Part shown: piece by piece, positions 52,074 through 64,000 of the stretch
Layout of the letters: every line of letters starts with the position of its first letter
How positions within the stretch are numbered: position 1 is the first letter of the stretch
DNA from: Sycobia sp. Sy_11
Taxonomy: Eukaryota > Arthropoda > Insecta > Hymenoptera > Epichrysomallidae
DNA length: 64,000 nt
NCBI GenBank assembly: GCA_018907035.1
Contig: JACCIC010000005.1
Location: 1,369,501-1,433,500, forward strand
Reading direction: 5' to 3'
The notes under the pieces: model-generated
Databases searched by the model: none
What the model was told of the DNA's origin: nothing
The model's input: only the letters and a program-made list of their open reading frames with translations
Made by a program: the position numbers and the translations under genes

Positions 52074-53563
52074 TTTTGAATTTTTGCGGTCAAAAATTCA
52101 AACTTAAAAACTTATACTGAAAAAAGACTAAAAAGCTCACATTCTTTATATTCTATTTTCTTAATACTTTATTTATAGAACATATGTTTCAATTATAATG
52201 ATGTAACATGAGTACATTATAAATATATGAATTGCTCGTATAGACAAGCACTGTTTGAAGAGACGCCCGCCAATGAAATGTACGATATTGTCTGTCTACA
52301 TCTAATATATGTAAATATACAAAGTTAACAATGAATATATCTAATATATGTAAATATGCAATATACAAGTTATAAATTTATCGAATTTTTGTATTACTTG
52401 GCCAAAATAGAGTGGGAATCGTAAAAGAATATTTTTTTGTCATTATTGAAAGAAAGCCCAGTATAAGGTCAAAAATTTTTTATTTTTTTTAAAGATGAAA
52501 ACTAAAAATTTTATTTACATTAAGGGATATAAAGATAACTAATAATAACTTTTATACCTATTATAGAATGAGAGTCAATATGCTTCTTTAAATCCTTTCT
52601 GGAGCTCTTGAATAAAAGCCGCGGCGACTCAAAACTTCGGAGATTGTAGATACGTAAAGTTTGATCGAGATCAGAATACATTTTATTGATAAACTTAATT
52701 TTGATTTCAATTGCAGATTCTACCGGAGTGATTATAAATAAGGACTCTCTGACTCTCGCTGTAATTAGATTACTTTATGAAAAAAGCTGGATGAAAAGTA
52801 AAATATTTTTTATACACTCAATTCTAAAGATAACGCTATTATATCATAATGAGTCAACCAAATAAAAATGGAAAGAAGTCGACTTAAAAATATATAGGTA
52901 TAGAATGGTATATCTCGTATACACGGAGATGCGTAACTATTTGGAATTGACAATAGAAAAATCATTGAGTTTTTCCTACCGTTGAATGAAAGTGAGAAAA
53001 TCATTCGGCCAAAACTTCAAATATATTATTAGTTTAATTGAGAGCGATATCCATCGTTTAAAATTATATTTTTAACACAAAACCTTATCCTTAGAAGAAA
53101 ACAATTTTTATCTATTTTAACAATTTTTACTTAGGATTATGATTATTTAAAGTATCCCAGGATTATAAAGAGTGTTGGCACTAAATTGTTGTCACAACTA
53201 GTTATATATAAAGAACTGGTTATATATAATAGTTATATATAAAGAGAGAGGAGTTACTTTAAAGGAGACGAAAGTAAATGTTGATAAATAAAGTACACTT
53301 CGAAGTTGCTGTAAATAGGACTCCAAATTTTTCACTGTTCAAAGCAACTACTGTTTCTCAAAAATGGAGGGTACTGTGAGGATGCTAACATGTGCTTTGA
53401 TTTAATAAATGTAAAACTTATATTTCATTTATTATTTAAATAAAAACTGCTATATTATATAATATATGTATAAACAATGATTCAATTTAATTTTCGAAAT
53501 AATATATTTACACAAGAGATGAATTGTATAAAAAAGTTAACAGTAGAATCTTTTGATACACTA
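52074..53563. other. Spacer between genes 5 and 6
   Basis: It contains the gene 5 upstream block (52141-52189) and a cluster of GTTATATATAAAG-like short repeats at about 53200-53252. No gene is seen; the 64-codon minus frame at 52810-53004 has no support. Confidence 0.55.
52141..52189 (-). promoter_or_regulatory. Conserved upstream block, gene 5
   Basis: It lies about 70-115 bp upstream of the gene 5 ATG. The minus strand reads ACATATGTTCTATAAATAAA, giving a TATAAA, then AAGAAAATAGAATATAAAG. It is the copy with the clearest TATA-box-like string. Confidence 0.4.
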
Positions 53564-56500
53564 TTATTCTGTGAATGAAAATCGTAAATCTCCAGTCTCA
53601 TTAGCTTGCCGCTTCTCCTTGCAATATTTCACTTTACCACATTTGCGTGCATTTCTATAAAAGAAATATTACAATAAATTTATAATTCCATCTTAAATGA
53701 ATATGTATTTAAAAAAGTACTTCATTAAGCATTGGAAGTGATTATTGATAAGACTAAGTAGTATTATTCTTATAATTATCTTGGAAAATAGATATATGTA
53801 ATTTAAAACTTTTTTGTATGTTATATGCTCCTCAACGAAATAATTTATAGTTTTTAATCTTCGTATACAATAATTATTTTCGTATATTGTTTTGTCAGTT
53901 TTATCCATGTTGACTTTTAAGATGCTAATGCATTCAGTTTTTAAAATATTTATATATACAGAATCTTTAAAATACAAAGACTGAATTCTTTTTTAGATTA
54001 GATATTTTTTTAAAAAATTGTGATGGAATATGGCGGCCGCGCACAGATTTGTGCACACCAGGTTGCAACAAGTGAAATGACTTACCATTATTGGTTCGAG
54101 AGCAATTAAGGGATACGAAGTACTGAGAGGGTACAGAGCATTCTTCGTCACCAGTCAGAATGCAGCTTTTATGACGCACGTCTGATCGCCACGCTTCCCT
54201 CTCATCACATGTAAATATCGATAGTACTTATTTTGGAATAAATCGCTTCTGTTTGTTGTTAATATATAAAGTGCTCGAGTTTATATAAATTATTTTTCTC
54301 CGTATCCCATCCCACATCTACGAGATTAAGTTCGTTCTTACGTTAACTATAAACGAAGTTTTAGGTTATCCTATAGATGACCTTGAAGGTTCTTTTCTTA
54401 GTCAACTTGAAATTTTAAAATAAGATCTCTATTTTTGACGTTGCATTCGAAGAAAAAACGAAATGTCAACCAAAAGTTCAATGATCACCTGCGTTCAACT
54501 ATTGATGTTTTTAAATCTGAAATTCCCCAAATAAGGGAGCTTTCTAATAAGAATCTATTCGGCATGGGCTTAATTTGATTCTTCCCTGAACCCAGTTTTA
54601 TACATATACTTAAATTAATTATGTCGCGACGAAGATAATTTATACATTCACTAAGACAAATTTTCGATAAAACTTACTTGAAAATTGACCACAATTGTTG
54701 CGATATGTACGATATTTAAATGATACGTATTTTACTCAAATTTTATTATCTTTTTATAAAATGGATCTTACGATCCATTCTTACGAATACGATAATTTTT
54801 CAGAATAATTTTCTTCGTTCGTAAATGTGTATATGCGACTTCTAGAAAGCCATTATACATTACACTATAAAAGCAAGACTGGCGTCCGGATATGAAAATT
54901 CAGATCGCAACTAACTCATCCATTTCGCATATTCGCTGTAATGTCATTTCTTTCCTATATTTCTCCGCTATGCTCTTTCTCCGATGACGTAGCCGTTATT
55001 CCTTGAGCTCAATTAGTAATGGCGTGAAGCAATTTGAAAATGGGGCGTTAGGCTGTGCAGTCCACCGAAGTGGCTGCATCTGCTCTTAGTCTCTGCAACC
55101 ATATTGGTTCGTTCTATAATTTTGGACCGATGAATGAACAACATTGTTGTTCGTAAATTTTAATCAATTAGTCTCTTGTAATTTTATATATCGCATTTCC
55201 GTTTCTAATTAAATACGTTATTTTTTGGATGGCATATTGTTGCATACATAATATTTTGCTCCATGTGTAAATACTGTGTTATTGCTTTAAGCTTCTTTCT
55301 CATATTTAATCTTCTTTTATTTTTCATTCTTCATACTCTTATTTTTTATATTCTTTTTCTTCTTCTCTCTCCCGGCCTCCAAGCATTGATTACTGTACTA
55401 GAAAATTTTCAATCGAATTTCCAGAATTATATTGCCGCAGCAAATTTCATAACATGATCCTCATCCAATAATGCATCTAATTCCTCATCTTCAAAACTTT
55501 TCGGCTTTCCGGAGCGATCCTTGTCTTGAACTTCAAAATCAGCACTTTTGAACCATTTGAACAATTCGCGGCACGTCAATTCACCAATACATTCCGCTCT
55601 ATAAGTTTCCCAAAGCAAATGATTGGGCTCAACCACTCTATTCCTCATATTAAAGAATAGAATCAGTGCCTCCCACAAATGTCGTTTATTTGGATGGAAA
55701 CTTGATTTTGCTTCCTAAAATAAACGTCATCGAAAGCACTGCTCAAATATAATACTGAAAATTGTTGACAGATACACAACTTATATATATATATAACACA
55801 TGAGGTCTGACTTTTCTAAGTTAAACTATTAAAGTCCAAAATCCGTCCACATAACATCGCATTTTTAACATAATTTTGCATTCACTATTTTTTTCTGCTT
55901 TTGAAACAGATCTACTTAAATCGATAGAATACTCTCACTATTTTTGTAATTGACTGCAAGAAATCTTCCTTTTAACTCCTGATATTGTAAACTTAATAAA
56001 CCTACATTTGTAGAATATTCTTTATTGATCTTCAACGGTGAGTTAATCATTAATACCATTAAATTCAATGTTCTTTGTTTTAAATCTCAAAACTGTATTG
56101 GCAGTCTAAATTCTAAGGAGCTTCGTAGCTTTAATCTTATAACACTGTCGCCATCCAGAAATGTGTATCTTTTTAGATCCTAGAAACTATCCTCCACAAC
56201 ACTTTTTCTCTCTCTCGCTCTCTGGTGTTTACCAATTTTGATTATTACGCCGAATTATTTTTAGACCTTTTTAAAGAACTCAGATTGGAAGTAAACCGAT
56301 ATAAATACGCTATTTTACTTTTCCTGTTTAGTTTTAAGAAAAATACAGAAGTTTCAGCAATTTAGCGGACTAAGGATATTCTCTCGTTTATAAGCAGACA
56401 AATCTGTATGCCACTGTGCCATCTAATTTTAATACACTGTTCGGAGTTCAGCCTTCGCTTTATAATCAATTTAACTTTATTGACAATACTGATTTATATT

Positions 56501-59500
56501 TTCATCGATGCTTTTCTCTTCAGCTATTAGTTTCGCACTACCAGACTTGGTAGATGAGGTTTCTTTTCCAGATTACTATCGTCTACGTCAGCAATGTCTT
56601 ACTTTCATCTATAGCCTACCATATTCATTGATTTATTTTACTGAGTGAGTGTGCTTCATCGGTCTATTAGTTTTCCAGTAGCTTTTGTGTCCTGTATCCT
56701 TGCTTTATATTTTTAATATATTCTGCTTCTTCCTACCATTTATATACTTTACTTCCTATTTACTCTCTGATAAATAACTTTGAATTTACAACTCAACGTT
56801 CTTATTTTTTTCTTTTTCATGGTGATCGAGTTAAATTGATCTTGCAATTTCTATTAAAGATTATTATCGTTGATACTTCAGATGAATTACAAGTATTGAA
56901 GTGTTCATAGCTTGACAAATATATTATCTGGGAACATATGTAATCTTTTGCTGACTTGAAAATGTTTGCAATTCGTAACTATACTTAAGTATTCTTCGTA
57001 ATACACGCAAAACTTGCAGATTTTTATTTTTATGACCGAATTACATAATGATCATATAGTATATTGTTTTCAATAAAATCGCTTATAGTATTAATGGAAT
57101 TTTGTAAAGTTACTAAATTAAAAAATGTTCTTACTCTGTAGAAGCACACCAGAACAATTCTCCTTCATCACACGCTTTCGAATAAGTAGAACCCTCAGCT
57201 AAAGGTAAATTATAAACGTATTGATTATTGTCTGAGTAGTTCAGATTAACTTATATATATATATAATAACTATTTTATGCACTCACTTCGCCCAATCAAG
57301 TTTCTTTCTCTGCAGTAACTCAATTTACCACACCTTTTTGCATTCCTAAAAAATAATGAAAAGAAAAAGGATTTCAGTTCGTAAGAAAATTTTCATTTAA
57401 ATTACTACATAATTGAAAAAACTGCAACTAAAATGCGATCCGAATTTTTGGATAAAAAATTTCTTAAGGAATCACGTCTTTCGTTTTCAAAAACGAATAA
57501 AAATATTACAGTTTACGTGGATTATTCCTGAAAATTCCCGTATAAGTTTTACTTTGTTATTGAAGGTTCATTAGATTACAAGGATTTGTAAAGTGTTTGG
57601 AATAAATTTTAAAAAGCTGGAATTCTGGAATTCTTTCCAAAATAGAATTGATTCATATAGAACTACTTCGAATCAGTTATAATATAGAGTTTAAAGGAAT
57701 TTGAAAAGTTGTCAATTTTAAAAAACTATGTAAATGTATGCACAATAATCCGTATAATAATAACAGTTTCGAGTTTGAAAAACATAAGTAAATTAAAAAA
57801 TATTCTTACTCTCGTTTGGCGCACCAATATGATTCTCCTTTATCGCATACTTTATTATATGATAGTCTCTTTCCTACAAATAAACATAAGTATTTCAATA
57901 TATGATAGAGTTTTGTATAAAAAATGAAAAAAGAGCAAGAGAGAGAGGTAGAGAAAAATATAGAGAAAGAAACAGAGGGGGGAGGAAGCAAGAGAGGGAG
58001 GAGGAAATTAATGGATTAATTTATCAAAGTTTGAGCTTCAATGTTTGAATGAGCAATGATTTGAAAACAGATCGTGTAAGATGCCAGTAACATATAAGCA
58101 AATAATCAGCTTAAGAGATCCCAGTCAGCTTTAACTTTTATATTTAAAGATAAGTCTATTCAACTATTGAATCTTGTACAAAAACAGAAGCTAAGATACA
58201 CATTACTATATTGGAAAATTGGTATCACTCGACCAATCTTGAAGGGAGTCGAGGGCTGTAGACATGTACATTGACAAAAATATATACATATACATATACA
58301 TATATAGTATATACATCGATACAGTAATGTTAGTGGGGGCAGTTAAATTGTCCTTTACTAATAATCGTATATTAACTAATTTTATTTATATTTCGGACTC
58401 TATGTCACTATAAACAAGTACAGTCTGAATATCATTAATTAAATATTTAATTATAAATATATTAGTTTATACGACTATAAGATCAATAAGAATATTTGTT
58501 AGTTAAGTTGACAGCAGCCGACATAAGTACAATTTTCAGTTTTTTAGTGGCATAACCTTCAACTAAGAAGCGATATCTGATACACAGATTAATCCAGAGC
58601 AGATGACGGTACTGAATATGATGTCTGTGGATCTACAAGCAGTGTCTATACAGCTTATAAGCTGAAAAGGTCCGGCACAGTTTTCTTAGGCAGACATAAC
58701 TGTCTACAAGAAAAAACAGATGTATAAACAATTGTACTGACAATATTCCTGCATTGAAGGCTTTAAGTCAATCTTTCACTATCTCGCTATCGACTAAAAA
58801 GATGTTACTTGGATGCTGAATCGTTTGGGTTATAAGAATAATGAAAAAATACACCTTCTGCCAAGAAAAGGTTCTAATTTTGAGGTTGTAAAAATAGGTA
58901 GTTTATAGTGCTTTGTCAAGAAGAATGTAACATGATAAAAAGAATTCTTGAGGAACATTAAATTGCATTAAATTAAAAGGATTAATATATCCACGGGATG
59001 AATGTCACTTGAAAGAAAGAAGAAACATCATAAAACTTTTTTGCGCATGGAGCAATTTAAGAGGGTACCGTTTACAAAGGTTGAGATGTAGATATATCGA
59101 TTTATATATACACAATTCTCTAGCGTACTATATAAGTTTGATTGTACCTGATACGTTAAAATATTAATGACGGGACAGTAATACAGTGGCGCTATCGAAA
59201 TATTCATGAACATTTAATTGCACCCTAAATCTTTATTTATTAATATTATTATTAGCAAATATTAATGCAGATTATAGTTAATCAAATATGTATCCATTGC
59301 TAGTAATAGGTATAATATATAGATATAGATGAGACGAAAGCAAGGACTTATATTATCTTATTCATTATAGGAGCTCATAAAGAAAACTATTGTAAGATGG
59401 AAGAATTACTGTTAATGGATAATTCTACAAAAAAATCACAAGTGAATTGTTTACAAACTCAACCATAAAGAAAAACTACGATAGGTGACATAATGTTAGT

Positions 59501-61293
59501 TATAATATACATGTATATTTGAGATTGAGAATTGTGTAACTGCAATGAGCTTATAAATTCTGAAATGAGACTATATTAATTAATTGCTAGATAAAATCAA
59601 ACAAAGCAAAGAATATATGACAACTGACACAAATTTGTAAGGATGAGCTCGAGGTTATATATATATAGAAGGAAGAAACAAGTAGAGAAAGATTTGAATT
59701 TATTTATTTTATTTAGTTACTTGGTATAAAGAAACCCGTTTGTGCGCAATATCTTAATTTACCACACCTCATTGCATTTCTGAAAAATAAAAATTATGAT
59801 AATAATGACTTATATACTTCATATTACATTTTAAATATAGTTTTATTTATTATCGAAGTTAAGTAAAGAGATTTAAACAAATATTCAAACGAAATTTTCT
59901 TAAATATCTTTCTTTATCGCAAAGTTTTTAAAATGATCGAAAGAACTATAAATTGTCACAATTCTTTAATAATAATGAAATTCAGTAATACTTAATATAT
60001 TCAAAATAATGCAGCTGATGTTAGTTTCAGCATTGCTTTAGTGATCGACGAAGACCAGTATGGATGCCAAAAAATTTTCTACTTTCTAAATAGTTTATAA
60101 TAAAATAGTTTGTTGGCAGTTTTTTATACTACTCAGTTAATACAAATTTATAATATTCGATCAATTATGCTACGAAGATTTTTAAATATAGAAACTATTG
60201 ACAAAAGTCATAAAAACTTTCGTATTTAAAAATAAAATTTCTAACAGTGTATAAATACTGTTTATAATATTATTACCAATTCCATTAAAAAATATGCTTA
60301 CTTTTTTGACGAGCACCAAAATGATTCCCCTTCATCACAAGCTTTGGCATATCCCCCTCTATTATCTGAACATTAATAAATAATTATGAAAAATAATTAT
60401 AAAAAGTATATGTTGTATTATTTGCAATTAAATTCATATTTTTACACACTCACTTTCTGTTAAGAGACCTTTCGATGTACAATGCTTTAATTTACCACAT
60501 CTTACTGCATTACTAAAAAAAAAAATATTATTAGAAAAAAAAGATATGTTATATAAAAAAAATTTAATAATATATGTTATTAGATTTTCAATGATAGTTT
60601 CGCCTATAAAAACTTTGGCGTCCTCAAAAGCTATGGAGCTCTAGTTGTCAAAGATGCTGTTGTTCGTGATAAAAATTAGAATTGTGTTCTTCTACGTCAA
60701 GATGGTAATATAAGTAAAAGAGGATTGCCTTTTAATATTTTTATCAAATTTTCTAGATGAGTGCAATTAAGCCACGATTATTCTTGCACTTAAGCCTTCA
60801 AAAAGTTAATTAAAAAATAAAACTAACAAAGACAACTACATACAGAAATAAAACTCAAAAAAGACAATTACAGGCCGATATTGACATCCATTTGATACTT
60901 ATGTAAAATATTCGAAAAGATTATAAACAAAATTTTAAAACACTACCATGAATCAAATAATACACTAAATAATATATCATACTTAGTTGACTCATAAATT
61001 TATATTATAAATTTTATTTCTGTAAATATTTCTAAATAAAGTCAGTTTGTAGTCGATAATACCGTAAACAAGTGGATTCAATAATAAATTTTCAATAAAA
61101 TACATATTTACGTGATTTAGAAAGCTAAATATATATTTTGTATTTTAACTAATTTTGATTATTCCCATCTGATTTCATTATTTCGTTTAATGACAAATAT
61201 TATTATTAGTTAGTCAAGCAAATATTTTTTAATTATTTTTTAAGCATATCCTTGTAATTCGAAGGTACTGTTGATCTTAAGATATTGTACAAG

Positions 61294-61345
<52 letters not shown>

Positions 61346-62329
61346 AGCTATCCATCCCTTTTTTTAAATTATACAATATAATGTGTATCTGAATTAAACT
61401 GTATCTGTCTATATATTCATCTTTTATATATTTATGTTTGCCTAAGTTTCTTTATTTTTTTCATTGTAATTTTGAAATTTCGGTTATTATCATTAAGTGA
61501 AGATGGCAGTAGATAACAGGCGTTTTCGATAAATTGATTGATTTCTGACTTTAAGCTAGGATAACTTTTAGAAGAACTTCCCCCGAGACTATTCCTATGC
61601 CCAATAATAACGACAAAACGCAAAGATCATTTGTGCATTATCTCAGAATCTACAAATGAAATCTTAGATCTAGTCTTTTATTGAAATCAAATTACGCCAT
61701 AAACAGCCCAAGTTACATTTAGTTGCTAAATGAAAAGCATAAGTCATGTATCAAACCTTACAAATGTGAAATAAATATAGCTTGTTTTATAAGTCCGAGT
61801 ATTCGTAATGAAGGTAGTGATCAAGAACGCAATCAAGAACGCAAAGCATAGCTCGGATACTTGAAACCTACGCCATTTCTATGACAATGGTTCTGCTAAG
61901 TGGAGACGCTGAGCCCAATCAACTACATCGCCATTTATTTATACATTGATATACGTATCCAACTGCCATATAGTTCTTATTCATAAAAATAAACCAGTTC
62001 ATAACATATTTGTACAGTAAGAAAGAAAACATTATGACATTTGGATACGCAATGTTTATTGAATCTTTTTTTGCAATCCACGTATAATATTCAATTCAAT
62101 GATGCCAAAATTGAATTTTTTTTCTCTTACTGTTCAGAAGCGCACCAGTACCATTCTCCTTGATTACAAGCCTTTGGATATCCCGATACCGTCTCTAAAA
62201 GTAAAAAAAATGTATAATAATATAAAGCTTATTCGTTCCTCGAAATTTGGTAATTATATGATTGACTTGCTCGCTATGAGGAATCCTTTAAACTGACAAT
62301 ATGATACTTTGCCACATTTTCTTGCATTG
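53564..62329 (-). CDS. Poly-SapA secreted protein, gene 6 (3' part; 5' end off right edge)
   Basis: Minus-strand exons: 62271-62329, 62131-62194, 60454-60512, 60302-60365, 59721-59779, 57810-57873, 57287-57345, 57135-57198, and terminal 53564-53654 with TAA. They join in one frame. Exon 62131-62194 codes TVSGYPKACNQGEWYWCAS, which marks domain 3 in the paralogs; exon 62271-62329 is therefore the second half of domain 2. Four complete domains (3-6) and that half are visible, and the signal peptide, first exon and two more exons should lie beyond 64000. The intron after 62271-62329 needs a GC donor (A|GCAAGT); the GT four bases on would break the frame. The C-terminal tail after the last cysteine is 18 residues, ending FSFTE. 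I found no AATAAA close to the stop. The 3.5-kb last intron contains a mariner fragment. Confidence 0.8.
53655..57134. other. Last intron of gene 6
   Basis: A 3.5-kb phase-2 intron within domain 6. It carries a mariner N-terminal fragment (55440-55720) and a G+C-richer patch at 54030-54220 with a minus open frame followed by a GTAAGT donor-like site. The rest is A+T-rich. Confidence 0.55.
55440..55720 (-). mobile_element. Mariner transposase N-terminal fragment
   Basis: The minus strand codes a helix-turn-helix region: ELTCRELFKWFKSADFEVQD, then DRSGKPKSFEDEELDALLDE. This matches the N-terminal DNA-binding part of mariner transposases. Sequence after ALLDED loses similarity, so the catalytic half is missing. 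One open frame of about 90 codons survives. Confidence 0.8.
57874..59720. other. Intron of gene 6 with a polypurine tract
   Basis: A 1.85-kb phase-2 intron in domain 4. About 85 bases at 57922-58008 are nearly all purine on plus, hence pyrimidine on the transcript, starting roughly 50 bases upstream of the acceptor of exon 57810-57873. No gene is seen elsewhere in the intron. Confidence 0.5.
60845..60985 (+). mobile_element. Non-LTR retrotransposon (LINE) reverse transcriptase fragment
   Basis: The plus strand reads KKDNYRPILTSI, a stop, then YLCKIFEKIINKILKHYHES. This is the NYRPI...KIFEKIIN...L region at the start of LINE reverse transcriptases. It is a short dead scrap in an intron of gene 6. 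Confidence 0.7.
61296..61341. repeat. (TA)n microsatellite
   Basis: About 22 TA units in intron 60513-62130 of gene 6. That intron also has a 12-bp direct repeat (ATCAAGAACGCA) near 61820-61845. Confidence 0.9.
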
Positions 62330-64000
62330 CTGAAAAAGAAAAAGTCAGTTTAATAAAGATTTATATTACTCATATTTATATAGTGCTATACTTATCAGGT
62401 TATCAAAATTATTTACTACATTATTAGGAATTCATTGACGGCTTTTGAACTTAGAGATCGACAAAGGACTGAAATAATTTTCTTTGTAAGTGAGTTTGTT
62501 TATAATTTATTTAGTACAACTAGAACTGGCAGTTGTATAAAATACTATATACGCTTGCTCGCTGCATATATTTCATATAGTTCTTTATTGAAAAAATGTG
62601 TGAACATCGTATCGTGAGAATTATCTTTCACGAATCCTGTAGATACTTATTAAAATTTTTATGCATGTTCTGTACAAATCAGTGAGAATTTTTATATAGT
62701 CCTCTACGATGCGAAGGGACTCTAATTATAGATAGAGGATAAGGATTCATTTCTGTCTATGTGGAATTCCTGAAAGTCATTTTTCCTCAAAGTTTATGAA
62801 GTGTGGTTGGAAGATTGGAAAACTGGACCCCATATATTTACTTTTTAATCACATTTTTGTGAGCCTCAGAATAAAAACCCCTGACTTTAACCGATATCAT
62901 ATGGAAGAGGTTAATGATCAGATGTACATATATAAATATACGATTAAAATCATATGCATACGCTAGTCGTAAACTATATATACAGACCCACAAATGATAG
63001 CAATACGTATATAATCAGCTGTACAGAGGCTATAACGTGTGATAGTTTCTTATCAGCCTCCAAAATTTTCTCAATCAATATCTGATATATATTATGTCTT
63101 ATATGCTTTTAATGCCACACACCGTTGATGGATAATGAATTAAATTCTTATATGAATTTTACGTAATCTTAGTACTCAGTACATAAATTATCAAATAAAT
63201 TAGTCAAAATTTTATTAAGCTTCGTTGTGTTTCTATTTGTTACTATTATTTCTTGAAAATAATTTTAAAATAACTTTAACTGGCGAAATTCAGCTTCGAA
63301 TTATATAAATTTCGAATTATACAAAACTTTAATTGTCTTATTGTGTTACGGCAGACAGAATTTACAATGTCTAAAATCTATATCTACAATTTTCTATTTG
63401 CACTTTTATATTTACGCGAATATATAAACCAGACTTTGAGTTGAATTTTGATCGAACCAATTACTTATAGTTTGCTAAATAATTTTATTAATCATAAATA
63501 CTCGATTATTCTTTTGGTTTATTTGCATATCGAATTTGAAACCTATGTAATTCACGATGTTCTAGTTCATTTTATCTCCTTATAATTAAATATGGCATAA
63601 GTGTACTTTTAGAAACCCAGCTACTTCATTTTTTTTGTTGATAATTAAAATTTTTTTTTTAACAAATTTTTTTTTTGAAAATTTTTTTTTTAATAATTTA
63701 AAATTATTAATCATAATTTGGTAATATATATTATTAATAAAAAATATATAAGCAATTTCAGTTTTTTTACTATTAATTATATGTTGATGGTATTATTAAT
63801 TGAAATAAATAAAGACTAAAAAAATTATTGATACTGTATTAGAATTTGTATGTAAAATTGTAAACAAGTGAATAAAGAACACAATTTCCCGAAAAAGTGA
63901 ATAGCTACAAATTAATTTCTTTTTGAAAGAAGCATTAACATATCCGTATGAATCAAAATATCCCTGAAGATTCGGTTGGGAAACGTTTTCTAAGACTTGG
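62330..64000. other. Right end of window: presumed intron of gene 6
   Basis: No further SapA-type exon, signal-peptide exon or transposon is visible. Since exon 62271-62329 must be preceded by more exons, this is most simply a phase-2 intron running off the window. Long T and A homopolymers occur near 63630-63700. Confidence 0.45.

Noticed and set aside
57806..57991. 61-codon minus open frame
   Set aside because: It is exon 57810-57873 of gene 6 read through its acceptor into the polypyrimidine tract; only the exon is real.

Overview
The window is eukaryotic, A+T-rich and almost certainly insect DNA. It has short intron-split exons, long dinucleotide microsatellites, decayed mariner copies, a BEL/Pao retrotransposon remnant and a tRNA-like SINE head. 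A hymenopteran host is a guess I could not test. I see no rRNA gene, intact tRNA gene, CRISPR array or prokaryotic operon.

The main content is a head-to-tail cluster of six paralogous minus-strand genes, none of which appears as a long ORF because every exon is 43-91 bases. I assembled 67 exons by matching splice sites and phase. Four genes are complete (6693-15618, 19283-32803, 38478-46474, 48338-52073). One is cut by the left edge (97-2193) and one by the right edge (53564-62329). Each complete gene has a signal-peptide exon (43 or 46 nt), a 58-nt first exon, an alternation of 59-nt and 64-nt exons, and a terminal exon with a stop. All junctions join in one frame without a stop, giving secreted proteins of 268, 264, 268 and 223 residues.

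The proteins are chains of five or six copies of a roughly 41-residue module with the pattern C-x2-G-x3-W-C-x8-C-(G)-K-x3-C, i.e. cysteine spacing 7, 8, 5. This is the signature of the saposin A-type (SapA) domain of prosaposin and surfactant protein B. No SapB-type (lipid-binding) segment is visible, so these look like secreted poly-SapA proteins, an arrangement I do not recognise. Each domain is split by a phase-2 intron between cysteines 2 and 3, and the linkers between domains carry phase-1 introns. Domain 3 (QGEWYWCAS) and domain 4 (xxPxYPK before the cysteine) match by position across paralogs, so whole multi-domain genes were duplicated, not single domains.

Transposons fill the longer introns and spacers. 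Gene 3 carries a deleted mariner and a 5'-truncated BEL/Pao element in one 6-kb intron. Gene 4 carries a frameshifted mariner and G+C-rich unknown sequence in a 3.5-kb intron. Gene 6 carries a mariner N-terminal fragment and a LINE fragment. A degenerate mariner and a SINE-like sequence lie at and beyond the 3' side of gene 3. Four of the five visible gene starts share a similar block about 50-115 bp upstream of the ATG, a candidate core promoter.
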